Assembly (NCBI GenBank): GCA_045594645.1
Contig: JAZNYY010000034.1
Location: forward strand, 1 to 28,510
Direction: 5' to 3'
Source: Fimenecus sp045594645
GTDB taxonomy: Bacteria > Bacillota > Clostridia > Oscillospirales > Acutalibacteraceae
DNA length: 28,510 nucleotides
In this document: positions 1 through 7,462 of the stretch, piece after piece
Position numbering within the stretch: the stretch's first letter is position 1
How the letters are laid out: every line of letters starts with the position of its first letter
Made by a program: the position numbers and the translations under genes
Notes under the pieces: model-generated
The model's database searches: none
Told to the model about the DNA's origin: nothing
Seen by the model: the letters and a program-made list of their open reading frames with translations, nothing else

Positions 1-966
1 GAAGAAATCACCCGTATCTACGGCTACGATAATTTTGACGTGCATACAGCGGAGGCTCCTCTGTATCCCGTTCGCCCCGCGCAGGAAAAGACCGTCGAGG
101 ACCGCATCAAGAATACCCTTGTTAAGCGCTTCTCCCTCCACGAGCTTCACTCCTATCTCTGGGCGTACTACGATGAGTACAAGGCGCTCGGTATCGACAT
201 TGAGCCCAATGTGGAGCTGATCAACGCTACCAACCCCAATATCAAGACCCTCCGCCGTTCCATCGTTCCCACACAGCTTTGTCAGGTTAAGACAAATGTG
301 AACTTTGCTTCTGATTTCGGTGTATTTGAAATCGGTAAGGTAATTAACGGCTTAAAGGCTGACGGACTTTGCGACGAGCAGAAAAAACTCTGCGTTACAC
401 TTTTCAGCAAGACAAAATCTCTTGAAGCACTTTATGTTGAGCTTTCAACAATGCTTTCAGTTATGGCTGACAACATCAAGCACAAGGCTCTTACATTCAC
501 ACCCTGTGAGGCTACTCATTCTTATGAGCACCCAAGAAACCTCAACACTATCAGTTGTGACGGTGTGGCACTTGGTGAAATCGGCATTGTTCACCCCACA
601 GTTTCAAAGAAAATTGACAAGAAGGCTGCTATTGTATTCGCTGAAATTGATGTTACTAAATTCTCTGAAATCGAGGATGCAGGAATTCACTATGCAGAGC
701 CCTCAAAGTTCCCCGCAATTGATGTTGACCTTTCATTCGTGACAGAGACCTTTGCACCAATCGGCAAGGCAATTGAAAATGCTAATTGTCCGCTTATTAA
801 AAAGGTTGAGGTTACTGACACCTATCGTGACGAAAACGGCAAATCAATCACAGTAAGACTTACATTCTCTCACCCCGAGAAAACTCTTACTCGTGACGAG
901 GTTATGGAAGTAGCGAACGAGATTATTGCCGAGCTTGCAAAAGAGAATATAACATTGAAATCATAG
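1..966 (+). CDS. pheT: Phenylalanine--tRNA ligase beta subunit, C-terminal part (5' end outside window)
   Basis: PheT forms the alpha2-beta2 phenylalanyl-tRNA synthetase with PheS and charges tRNA-Phe in the cytoplasm. The frame is open from base 1, so the gene starts upstream; about 321 residues are visible of a usual ~790. The first residues (EEITRIYGYDNF) match the end of the B5 domain. The catalytic-like core follows (NATNPNIKTLRRSIVPTQL, then FEIGKV). The last ~90 residues (SKFPAIDVDLSFV ... YRDENGKSITVRLTF) are the ferredoxin-fold anticodon-binding domain. Codon use shifts from C-ending to T/A-ending codons near position 290, but the frame is continuous. A strong terminator follows directly, so pheT is the last gene of its transcript; pheS would be expected upstream. 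Confidence 0.95.
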   Translation, partial: EEITRIYGYDNFDVHTAEAPLYPVRPAQEKTVEDRIKNTLVKRFSLHELHSYLWAYYDEYKALGIDIEPNVELINATNPNIKTLRRSIVPTQLCQVKTNVNFASDFGVFEIGKVINGLKADGLCDEQKKLCVTLFSKTKSLEALYVELSTMLSVMADNIKHKALTFTPCEATHSYEHPRNLNTISCDGVALGEIGIVHPTVSKKIDKKAAIVFAEIDVTKFSEIEDAGIHYAEPSKFPAIDVDLSFVTETFAPIGKAIENANCPLIKKVEVTDTYRDENGKSITVRLTFSHPEKTLTRDEVMEVANEIIAELAKENITLKS

Positions 967-993
967 AAAAAAGCACCCTTCGGGGTGCTTTTT
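967..993 (+). terminator. Intrinsic terminator after pheT
   Basis: AAAAAGCACCC and GGGTGCTTTTT form an 11-bp stem closed by a TTCG tetraloop, running into a T tract. It starts one base after the pheT stop codon. Confidence 0.92.
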
Positions 994-1073
994 AAATGCA
1001 AAGTGTAAAATGCACAATGCAAAATTTCGGGTCTGCGACGCTGATTATAAAAAATAATTTTGCACTTTGCATT
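994..1073. repeat. Gene-less inverted TGCAAA-type repeat (MITE-like)
   Basis: The left arm (994-1026) is built of AAATGCAAAGTGTAAAATGC-type units; the right arm (1055-1073) is AATTTTGCACTTTGCATTT, its near-perfect inverse. About 28 bases separate the arms and hold no gene. The outer ends read TAAATGCA and TGCATTTA. The same unit family bounds the four-helix-bundle gene at 7045-7503, so this may be a deleted or non-autonomous relative. On a transcript it would fold into a long hairpin. Confidence 0.7.
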
Positions 1074-1089
1074 TATTTTAATTTTCCTA

Positions 1090-1118
1090 TTGTTTTTTAC
1101 CAAAAAACAGTATATAAT
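1090..1118 (+). promoter_or_regulatory. Probable promoter of ireB
   Basis: A TATAAT -10 box (1113-1118) lies 17 bases behind a weak TTGTTT -35 (1090-1095), about 30 bases before the ireB start. Only the -10 is convincing. Confidence 0.5.
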
Positions 1119-1147
1119 AATTATAATTAGTATCAGGAGGTGGCGAA

Positions 1148-1411
1148 ATGCTTGACCCTAACAAGACAATTCAATTCTCATTAAAGGATGACCGTGAGGA
1201 AGCTACGCGTCAAACACTTTTGCAGGTTTATGACGCTTTGGTTGAAAAGGGTTACAACCCAATCAATCAGATTGTGGGCTATATTCTTTCAGAAGACCCC
1301 ACTTATATCACAACTCACAACAATGCGAGAAGCTTAATCCGCCGCCTTGACAGAGACGAGCTTTTACAAGACCTTGTAAAAGAATATCTCAAAATTTCAA
1401 AGAATAAGTAA
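1148..1411 (+). CDS. ireB: IreB family regulatory phosphoprotein (UPF0297/YrzL)
   Basis: An 87-residue protein. The opening TIQFSLKDDREEATRQTLLQVYDAL and the GYNPINQIVGYILSEDPTYI stretch are hallmarks of the IreB/YrzL family, and the length is normal. In Enterococcus IreB is a substrate of the PASTA Ser/Thr kinase IreK and modulates cephalosporin resistance; the two N-terminal threonines are the phosphorylated residues there, and Thr residues are present in the same part here. The ribosome binding site is GGAGG, 7 bases before the ATG. Usual neighbours in Firmicutes are alaS, ruvX and a DUF1292 gene; here the next gene is a small unknown 11 bases downstream, so the classical arrangement is not conserved. 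Confidence 0.93.
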   Translation: MLDPNKTIQFSLKDDREEATRQTLLQVYDALVEKGYNPINQIVGYILSEDPTYITTHNNARSLIRRLDRDELLQDLVKEYLKISKNK

Positions 1412-1422
1412 GAGGTGCTTAT

Positions 1423-1710
1423 ATGGCAGAGAAAAATAAATTCCTCACTTATAAGGGCAAGCCGTTGGTAAGAAACGGTAAAACTCTTTATTACGGCGAA
1501 GCATCTGAAAAGTATGTTATTATGATGCAGATTTTGGCTACAAAGCCCGTTGGCGATGTGGAAGTTGCTTCAAAAGTATCTGTTCAGCTTATTAACACAG
1601 ACCCCGATGTGAGTGCCCGTGAGAGAATTGTAAAATCAAGTGAAAAGAAAGGCCTTTATGCCGCTATGGACATTGCTGAAATTTGGCTTAGTCGCGCATT
1701 GGCTAACTAA
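1423..1710 (+). CDS. Conserved small protein of unknown function
   Basis: 95 residues, basic N-terminus, no signal peptide or membrane segment. It starts MAEKNKFLTYKGKPLVRNGKTLYYG, has a central MMQILATKPVGDVEVASKVSVQL and ends KGLYAAMDIAEIWLSRALAN, giving an alternating beta-then-helix impression. I do not recognise a named family. It lies 11 bases after ireB with its own GAGGTG site and shares ireB's terminator, so the two are probably co-transcribed. RuvX would be the usual gene here, but this sequence is too short and lacks the RuvX RNase-H motifs. The coding frame is convincing (start, RBS, clean stop before a terminator); function is open. Confidence 0.85.
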   Translation: MAEKNKFLTYKGKPLVRNGKTLYYGEASEKYVIMMQILATKPVGDVEVASKVSVQLINTDPDVSARERIVKSSEKKGLYAAMDIAEIWLSRALAN

Positions 1711-1722
1711 TCAACAAAAAGG

Positions 1723-1755
1723 AACGGTGGATGGGGATATCCGCCGTTTTTTATT
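1723..1755 (+). terminator. Terminator after ireB/small-protein operon
   Basis: AACGGTGGAT and ATCCGCCGTT pair (one G-U) around a short loop and run into TTTTTATTTT, directly behind the stop at 1710 and just before the next ribosome binding site. Confidence 0.85.
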
Positions 1756-1774
1756 TTAAAGGAGAAGGATTATT

Positions 1775-2326
1775 ATGTTTCACACTATGACTATTGCAGG
1801 GCTTGAGCGTCATTTGCCCCTCTGCCCTCTTAATGATGAACTCAACATTGGTGCTTTTGTTATTTTCGGTGACCCCGAGCTTACAACGGCTTGTGCAGAG
1901 GAATTACTCAAAAAAGCTCCCGAATATGATTACATAATCACAGCAGAGGCAAAAGGAATTCCCCTTGCACACGAAATGGCAAGACTTCAGGGTAATCAGA
2001 AGTATTTTGTTGCCCGCAAAAAGCCAAAGCTTTATATGACAGGTGTTTTTGAGTCAACAGTTAACTCAATCACCACCGAAGGCGAGCAGAAGCTCTATCT
2101 TGACACAGCAGATGCCGAAATTATGAAGGGTAAGAGAATTCTTATTGTTGATGATGTTGTATCACTTGGCGAGTCTCTCAAGGCCGTTGAAAAGCTTGTA
2201 AATGACGCAGGCGGAATTGTCTGTGGTAAGATGTTCATTTTAGCCGAGGGTGATGCTGCTAAACGCGACGATATAATTTATCTTGAAGAATTACCTCTTT
2301 TTAAAAAAGACGGTTCAATATTGTAA
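1775..2326 (+). CDS. Phosphoribosyltransferase family protein (adenine PRT-like)
   Basis: A 183-residue type I phosphoribosyltransferase, cytosolic. The PRPP-binding loop is clear: ILIVDDVVSLGESL (about residues 122-135), with the paired acidic residues and the small-residue turn. Earlier, DYIITAEAKGIPLAHEMARL and FVARKKPKLYM match the layout of adenine/xanthine phosphoribosyltransferases, where E-A-K-G and R-K-K make the pyrophosphate loop and flexible lid. It differs from classical Apt in having a lid segment that reads TGVFESTVNSITTEGEQKLYLD. Substrate is most likely a purine base, but this is inferred from architecture only. Start ATG has AAGGAGAAGG upstream. It stands alone between two terminators. 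Confidence 0.8.
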   Translation: MFHTMTIAGLERHLPLCPLNDELNIGAFVIFGDPELTTACAEELLKKAPEYDYIITAEAKGIPLAHEMARLQGNQKYFVARKKPKLYMTGVFESTVNSITTEGEQKLYLDTADAEIMKGKRILIVDDVVSLGESLKAVEKLVNDAGGIVCGKMFILAEGDAAKRDDIIYLEELPLFKKDGSIL

Positions 2327-2332
2327 GTGCAA

Positions 2333-2370
2333 AATGAACGCCTGCCAACTTTTAACTTGGCAGGCGTTTT
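2333..2370. terminator. Bidirectional terminator between convergent genes
   Basis: AACGCCTGCCAA and TTGGCAGGCGTT form a perfect 12-bp stem with an 8-base loop, followed by TTTT on the plus side and by an A-rich stretch that gives T's on the minus side. It serves the phosphoribosyltransferase gene and the convergent acyltransferase gene. Confidence 0.9.
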
Positions 2371-2389
2371 ATAAGTTTATTCTAATTTT

Positions 2390-3331
2390 TTACCATTCGC
2401 GGATTATTTCAGGGTTTTCAAAGATGTTGTTGATTGTTTTAAGGAATGGAACAACATCACCAAATCCACCGATTCTGTGGTCGAACATAATGTTTATGGG
2501 CAACATTTTCTTTGTGCCGATTTCAATTTCGCCCTTGTCGTTTTTAAACACATATTCCCTATCTTGAACGGCACCGATTGCCATAATAAAGCTTTGAGGA
2601 TAAAGAATTGGTGCATATGTAACATTACCGGGAAGTCCTGCGCTGATTGAGCCCAAATTTGTAAGGCATACTGTACCCTCGTTGAGCTCATAGGGCTGAA
2701 GTGACTTTTCGGGGTCGCGGTCTGCGTGCTTGAAAATGCCCGCAAAAGAAGCAACCTTATATTTACCGAAATAGCCCGAAATCACCTGCGACATCGCCAT
2801 ACCGATTTTGCCTTTAAGCACAAAGCCTATAATTCTCTGTGCGATTACATCAAAAAGCACGCGGTCAACATCGGTAGTTTTAAGAACAGTCAAAAGTCTG
2901 TCCATTTCTTCATAGATTTCTTTGAGATTTTTTTCTTCAAGATGGCATAATTTAATCGGGAATGTTTCGCCACTCTCCATAAACACGGGCACGGCAACAT
3001 CAATATGCTTTTTAATAATAAGTCTGCCACAAGAGGATTTTGCCTTGTACTCAAGGTGTGAATTAAGTCTTGGGGCAACCTTTAAGCCCTCGGCAAGTAC
3101 ACGAAGCATTAAAGTATTGAATGAAAGAGGATAATCAACCTCTTTTTTTAATGCCTTGAATTCGTCCCAGAATTTTGTAATGTCTGCCTCATAATTATAT
3201 CCGCCCGCGGGGATAGTTGTGGCATTTGTAAGCACATTACCTGAAACTCTTGCTTTCAGGTTAAAATATTCAACGGTGTCGCCCTCTTCAGGCTTGCAAA
3301 GTGCGGTGTCAATAAACTTTTTTAAACTCAT
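2390..3331 (-). CDS. Stand-alone 2-oxoacid dehydrogenase E2-type acyltransferase domain, altered active site
   Basis: 313 residues with the fold signature of the E2/chloramphenicol-acetyltransferase family: an N-terminal strand region, SFNTLMLRVLAEGLKVAPRLN (about 90-110), GTVCLTNLGSISAGLPGNVTYAPILYPQSFIMAIGAV (about 220-255) and the C-terminal NIMFDHRIGGFGDVVPFL with His285. Normal E2 proteins begin with a lipoyl domain and a peripheral-subunit-binding domain; both are absent. The catalytic motif is usually HxxxDG; here the positions of Asp and Gly are Gly289 and Phe290. No E1 or E3 gene is nearby. A free-standing acyltransferase of unknown substrate, or a protein that kept the fold and lost catalysis, are both possible. 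AAAGGAG precedes the ATG. Confidence 0.82.
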   Translation of the reverse strand: MSLKKFIDTALCKPEEGDTVEYFNLKARVSGNVLTNATTIPAGGYNYEADITKFWDEFKALKKEVDYPLSFNTLMLRVLAEGLKVAPRLNSHLEYKAKSSCGRLIIKKHIDVAVPVFMESGETFPIKLCHLEEKNLKEIYEEMDRLLTVLKTTDVDRVLFDVIAQRIIGFVLKGKIGMAMSQVISGYFGKYKVASFAGIFKHADRDPEKSLQPYELNEGTVCLTNLGSISAGLPGNVTYAPILYPQSFIMAIGAVQDREYVFKNDKGEIEIGTKKMLPINIMFDHRIGGFGDVVPFLKTINNIFENPEIIREW

Positions 3332-3372
3332 AATGAAACTCCTTTGGGGGATTACATTTAATTACAATTTGT

Positions 3373-3401
3373 ATTTTAACATTGATTATTTATTTTGACA
3401 A
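3373..3401 (-). promoter_or_regulatory. Promoter of the E2-like gene
   Basis: On the minus strand TTGTCA (3396-3401), a 17-base spacer, then TAAAAT (3373-3378), about 40 bases before the ATG at 3331. Confidence 0.6.
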
Positions 3402-3420
3402 GACTAATTTGAAATATAAC

Positions 3421-3605
3421 ATAGCCTTCCCCCGCCGAGGAGAAGGTGGCACGAGCAAAGCGAGTGACGGAAGGGGGGCTTTTATTTGATACCCCCCCTC
3501 AGTCAAATGCTACGCATTTGACTGCTCCATTACTCGCCTGCCGGCTCAGACATCGCTAATTCGGCATCCACCGGATGCCCCGCGACCCTCAAGGGTGGAG
3601 CCTAT
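3421..3605. repeat. GC-rich intergenic palindromic repeat region
   Basis: The 351-base gap 3332-3682 holds no gene beyond the promoter of the E2-like gene. Its middle is a GC-rich patch in AT-rich surroundings: CCTTCCCCCGCCGAGGAGAA ... AAGCGAGTGACGGAAGGGGGG, then the perfect 10-bp hairpin AGTCAAATGC-TAC-GCATTTGACT (about 3501-3523), and a CATCCACCGGATG palindrome (about 3567-3579). Such modules are common between genes in gut Clostridia. Whether they are mobile, attenuators or RNA-processing sites is not evident. The 3610-3682 part is AT-rich leader of the next gene. Confidence 0.65.
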
Positions 3606-3682
3606 AATCATCCATATTCTTCAATTTGACTTTTATTTATATTTGAGTTATCATATATTTCAGTTAGATTTGAGGTGTAAAT

Positions 3683-4462
3683 ATGAAAGAATACTTTAAA
3701 AGACTTGTGAGTGTCCCTAAAAAATGGGAACTTATATTATGGTGGGTTTTCAGAATTACTATGATTGTGGCGATGATTGACTCGGCTTTTGGCTTAGGGT
3801 TACGCCGTGACGAACCCGATATTCAACAGGTTTTGCAGACGGGCGCAAATCTTCTTGCAATGTTCGCGTGGGAGATTTCGCAGGTATTCCCCAAGAAAAC
3901 TTGGCTTTACTATTTCCCCACATACATACAGACAATTCTTATTCCGCTTGTATGGGGTGCATCATTCGGCGGTGCTTACCTTAACTGGTATTACAGCATA
4001 AATTCGTGGGACATTATTCTTCACACGGTACTTGGCGGATTTGCTGTTATTATGGGCTATGAGCTTGTCACTTGTATTCAGAAGCGTGACCGCAAATATG
4101 TACATATGAATATTGCAGTTCTTTGTGCGCTTGGTGTTTCATTCCTCGGTTGCACGGGCTGGGAGGTTTTTGAATTCACATTTGACCAGATTGCAGGCGG
4201 TGACTCTCAGCATTGGTCAAAGGCTCTCGCAGAAGAAGCTGCAATACTTTATAACAACCCACACCTTGCCCACCCCAATGTAATTCCCGAGCTTGACCCA
4301 ATGAGATATGCTCTTATTGACACTATGGAAGACACACTTTGCAATGTTGTAGGCGGACTTCTTGTGTATTTAGGGTTGAGAATTAAGCCGTATAATCATT
4401 CGGGAAAGAATGATATTAATAAAATAATTGAGCACGAAAAAGAGTTAGTAGAAATTAAATAA
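3683..4462 (+). CDS. Polytopic membrane protein, YjdF/DUF2238-like
   Basis: 259 residues with about six hydrophobic segments (roughly 18-38, 55-70, 80-100, 110-135, 142-160, 235-250). Polar residues sit in or next to the membrane segments: DIILHTVLGGF, FLGCTGWEVFEFTFD and DTMEDTLCNVVGG. The order D-x3-H-x2-GG, W-E-x2-E, D-x2-x-D resembles the YjdF/DUF2238 membrane family, in which these acidic and His residues are conserved and could form a metal or catalytic site; the assignment is by motif only. A loop around residues 185-225 is soluble. ATG is preceded by GAGGTG. It is a single gene, with a hairpin repeat directly behind. Confidence 0.72.
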   Translation: MKEYFKRLVSVPKKWELILWWVFRITMIVAMIDSAFGLGLRRDEPDIQQVLQTGANLLAMFAWEISQVFPKKTWLYYFPTYIQTILIPLVWGASFGGAYLNWYYSINSWDIILHTVLGGFAVIMGYELVTCIQKRDRKYVHMNIAVLCALGVSFLGCTGWEVFEFTFDQIAGGDSQHWSKALAEEAAILYNNPHLAHPNVIPELDPMRYALIDTMEDTLCNVVGGLLVYLGLRIKPYNHSGKNDINKIIEHEKELVEIK

Positions 4463-4473
4463 GAGAAAAAAAT

Positions 4474-4595
4474 GGCCCCCTCTGACGAGGGGGCTGTCGT
4501 TTTCGCTTGCGGAAATGGCTGGGGGAGAGTTTTTTTTTTTTCCCTCCCCCCGTCAACGCTAACGCGTTCCCACCTCCCTCGTCAGAGGGAAGCAC
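4474..4595. repeat. MITE-like hairpin repeat between convergent genes
   Basis: Both ends carry the same 14-mer in inverted orientation (CCCTCTGACGAGGG near 4478-4491; CCCTCGTCAGAGGG near 4576-4590), and each end is itself a hairpin. The interior holds GGGGGAG and CTCCCCC arms around a 13-base T run, plus ACGCTAACGCGT. The left hairpin (GCCCCCTC-TGAC-GAGGGGGC, 4475-4494) can end transcription of the membrane-protein gene and the right one that of clpC. Related half-units occur at 16519-16566. Confidence 0.65.
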
Positions 4596-4598
4596 TTT

Positions 4599-7028
4599 TT
4601 ATTTGAAAAATAATTCGCCGTTTTCGTTGCAGGAGCAAGTGTATTCTTTGCCCTTTTCGATGGTTTTATCGAGGATTTTTTCGGATAGTACATCTTCGAT
4701 TTTAGTCTGGATTGTGCGTTTTAATGGTCGTGCACCATAGACCTTATCAAAGCCTGCCTTTGCCACAAAATCTGTAACAGACTCATCAAAATTCATTGTA
4801 ATTTCAATATCTGCCATTCGTTTTGCAAGGTTTTTAAGAAGATTTTTCGCGATTTGCTTAATATCATCTTCGGTAAGTCGGTTGAAAACGATAATATCAT
4901 CAACGCGGTTTAAGAATTCGGGGCGGAAGGTGTTTTTAAGCTCACCCATAACCGCCTCTTTAATTCTCTCTTGTGAGGCAGTATTGCTGTTTTCGGTAAA
5001 TCCGAATGAGGTTTTTTCTTCGGTAATCATACGCGCACCCACATTTGAGGTCATTATGATTACGCAGTTTTTAAAATCTACCCTGCGGCCTTGTGAATCG
5101 GTAAGAATACCATCATCAAGAATTTGCAAAAGCATATTGAACACATCGGGATGAGCCTTTTCAATCTCATCAAAAAGCACTACCGAATATGGCTTTCTGC
5201 GGATTTTTTCAGTAAGCTGACCGCCCTCATCAAAGCCCACATAGCCGGGCGGTGAGCCGATAAGCTTTGAAACTGTGTGCTTTTCCATAAATTCGGACAT
5301 ATCAAGCCTAATCATTGCATTTTCATCACCGAACATTGCTTCAGCCAATGCCTTTGTAACCTCGGTTTTACCAACACCAGTAGGTCCGCTGAAAATGAAT
5401 GAGCCGATTGGTCGCTTGGGGTCTTTAAGCCCCGCTCTGCCACGACGGATTGCCCTTGCGATTGCCGAAACCGCTGTATTCTGCCCAACAATTCTTTTAT
5501 GAAGCTCTTCTTCCATTTTGAGAAGTCTTTCGCTTTCTTGTTCGGTCATCTGTGTTACAGGCACACCCGTCCAGTTTGACACGATTTCGGCGATTTCCTG
5601 TTCAGTTACGGCTAAATCGCGGTTAGTATCTGCCGACTGCCATTTCGCCTTTTCGGTGTTGTATTTCTGTTGAAGCTCTTTTTCTTCATCACGAAGTGCG
5701 GCGGCGCGTTCAAAATTCTGCTGATTTACCGCCATTTCTTTTTCCGCTGAAAGCTTTTGGATTTTTGCCTCAAGCTCTTTGATTTCGGGCGGAGCAGTAT
5801 ATGATTTAAGTCGCACCTTTGATGCGGCTTCGTCAATCAAATCAATCGCCTTGTCGGGCAAAAAGCGGTCACCGATATATCGTGTTGAGAGTGTAACGGC
5901 ACTCTTAATTGCCTCGTCGGTAATCTTTACCTTGTGATGAGCCTCGTATTTATCGCGGATACCTTTAAGAATTTCAATTGCATCTTCGGTGCTGGGCTCA
6001 CCTACGGTTACGGGCTGAAAACGGCGTTCAAGAGCAGCATCTTTTTCGATATTTTTGCGGTATTCGTCAATAGTGGTTGCACCGATTACCTGCAAATCTC
6101 CGCGGGCAAGCGATGGCTTTAAGATATTTGCTGCATCAACTGCGCCCTCGGCACTACCCGTGCCGATAAGCGTGTGCACCTCATCAATAAAGAGGATAAC
6201 ATCCGTTGAATTTTTAACCTCGTCAATAATACCCTTAATGCGTTCTTCAAAATCACCGCGGTATTTTGTGCCCGCCACCATACCCGTCAAATCAAGTGAC
6301 ACAATTCGTTTGTCGGCGAGAAGCTCAGGCACCTGACCGTTGGCAATACGAAGTGCCAAGCCCTCTGCAATTGCGGTTTTGCCCACACCGGGCTCACCGA
6401 TTAGGCAGGGGTTATTTTTTGTTCTTCGGCTCAAAATCTGAATTACGCGCTGAATTTCATTTTCACGGCCGATTACGGGGTCAATTTTATTCTCTTTTGC
6501 CAAAGCGGTTAAATCACGCGAGAATTTTGCGAGCACGCTTTTATCGTTCTTCTGATTTTCTTTGCCGTATTTGTTGTTACTGTTTTTATTTCCGCTGACC
6601 GAATTTGCCAATTCTTTAAGCAAGATTTGTGGGCTTACGCCCGCAAGATTTAAAAGGTCGCAGGCGTATCCGTTACCCTCACGGCAGATTGAAATGAGCA
6701 AATGCTCGGTGCCCGCAAGACTCTGCTTCATAGATGTACTCATAACAATTGCGCCCTCAATAATGTGCTTACTGCGGGGTGTGAAATCGGCGGGCTGTAA
6801 TTCTGTTGGCATACCCGCGCCTACCTGCGAGCGTAAAAGCTCAAAAATCTTTTTATAGGTCAAGCCCTTTGATGTGAGAATTTTGCCTGCAACGGAATCA
6901 GCGCTGTCTAAAAGTCCCAACAAAATATGCTCACTGCCGATGTATGTGTGACCTAAATCCTCGGCAACCTCAACCGCTTTGTTGAGTGCCATATTTGCCT
7001 TTTCTGTAAATCCTGTAAAGTTGTACAT
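4599..7028 (-). CDS. clpC: ATP-dependent Clp protease ATP-binding subunit ClpC
   Basis: 809 residues, the full length of ClpC. This HSP100 unfoldase feeds substrates, including arginine-phosphorylated proteins marked by McsB, to ClpP. Visible domains: two Clp-N repeats (1-145); AAA+ D1 with Walker A GEPGVGKT (211-218) and Walker B LFIDEVH (about 279-285); a middle region with a UVR motif NQQNFERAAALRDEEKEL (about 435-452); AAA+ D2 with GPTGVGKT (548-555) and VVLFDEIEKA (about 616-625); a TSFGFTEN stretch (about 672-679) matching the ClpP-docking loop. The start has GAGGTGATA upstream. It is the last gene of the ctsR operon, but is separated from mcsB by 472 bases that contain an inverted-repeat-bounded gene, which may alter its expression. 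Confidence 0.97.
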   Translation of the reverse strand: MYNFTGFTEKANMALNKAVEVAEDLGHTYIGSEHILLGLLDSADSVAGKILTSKGLTYKKIFELLRSQVGAGMPTELQPADFTPRSKHIIEGAIVMSTSMKQSLAGTEHLLISICREGNGYACDLLNLAGVSPQILLKELANSVSGNKNSNNKYGKENQKNDKSVLAKFSRDLTALAKENKIDPVIGRENEIQRVIQILSRRTKNNPCLIGEPGVGKTAIAEGLALRIANGQVPELLADKRIVSLDLTGMVAGTKYRGDFEERIKGIIDEVKNSTDVILFIDEVHTLIGTGSAEGAVDAANILKPSLARGDLQVIGATTIDEYRKNIEKDAALERRFQPVTVGEPSTEDAIEILKGIRDKYEAHHKVKITDEAIKSAVTLSTRYIGDRFLPDKAIDLIDEAASKVRLKSYTAPPEIKELEAKIQKLSAEKEMAVNQQNFERAAALRDEEKELQQKYNTEKAKWQSADTNRDLAVTEQEIAEIVSNWTGVPVTQMTEQESERLLKMEEELHKRIVGQNTAVSAIARAIRRGRAGLKDPKRPIGSFIFSGPTGVGKTEVTKALAEAMFGDENAMIRLDMSEFMEKHTVSKLIGSPPGYVGFDEGGQLTEKIRRKPYSVVLFDEIEKAHPDVFNMLLQILDDGILTDSQGRRVDFKNCVIIMTSNVGARMITEEKTSFGFTENSNTASQERIKEAVMGELKNTFRPEFLNRVDDIIVFNRLTEDDIKQIAKNLLKNLAKRMADIEITMNFDESVTDFVAKAGFDKVYGARPLKRTIQTKIEDVLSEKILDKTIEKGKEYTCSCNENGELFFK

Positions 7029-7044
7029 ATTATCACCTCAATTC

Positions 7045-7079
7045 AAAAATGCAAAATGCAAAGTGCAAAATGCAAAATT
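7045..7079. repeat. Left arm of TGCAAAA inverted repeat array
   Basis: Five near-identical heptamer-type units (ATGCAAA/GTGCAAA). They overlap the stop codon of the four-helix-bundle gene and end 6-7 bases before the clpC ribosome binding site. Confidence 0.85.
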
Positions 7080-7452
7080 ATTTATCCTCTTTTTCCTGTT
7101 CTTTATTCTTTTGAGTAGTTTTACATATTGATGTCAACAACGCCAAAATTTCTTTTACATCTTTCTCTATTGAAACAAATTCTTTATCGGTTAAGTAATC
7201 CGTTGCGTGCAGCAATCTTAACCAAAAATATGTTTCTCTCGCTTCCTTTAATGCTATACTCATTTTGGCATAAAAATCGGCTTTTGATTGACCTTGCTGT
7301 GCTTCACTAACATTAGCACCAACACTTGTACCGCTTTTTAAAAGTTGCTTGGACATCACATATTCTTTTTCTCCGTTTATTATATGTTTGTATAAATTTA
7401 CTATTCGCACTGCGAAATCAAAACTTTTACTTTCTATTACATTATCATTCAT
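7078..7452 (-). CDS. Four-helix-bundle protein (23S rRNA intervening-sequence protein family)
   Basis: 124 residues, all helical in character, with the family's signature KSFDFAVRIVNLYKHI at the N-terminus, KQLLKSGTSVGANVSEAQQGQSKADFYAKMSIALKEARETYFWLRLL in the middle and a charged tail rich in Lys/Glu. The length is normal. Members are encoded inside 23S rRNA intervening sequences and as free genes in many bacteria; they resemble the Avd accessory protein of diversity-generating retroelements and form ring-like oligomers that bind nucleic acid. Its role here is unknown. It interrupts the ctsR operon between mcsB and clpC, in the same orientation, flanked by inverted TGCAAAA arrays. GAGGT lies about 7 bases before the ATG. 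No reverse transcriptase is present in the window. Confidence 0.9.
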   Translation of the reverse strand: MNDNVIESKSFDFAVRIVNLYKHIINGEKEYVMSKQLLKSGTSVGANVSEAQQGQSKADFYAKMSIALKEARETYFWLRLLHATDYLTDKEFVSIEKDVKEILALLTSICKTTQKNKEQEKEDK

Positions 7453-7462
7453 TTTTGTACCT

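Noticed and set aside
870..1103. Minus-strand frame opposite the pheT end
   Set aside because: It covers the terminator and the TGCAAA repeat, has no RBS or family likeness.
2326..2336. TGCAAAATG fragment near the terminator as a third copy of the repeat family
   Set aside because: Only one unit, no inverted partner; too short to support.
7078..7452. Avd of a diversity-generating retroelement
   Set aside because: No reverse transcriptase, template repeat or variable repeat can be seen anywhere in the window.
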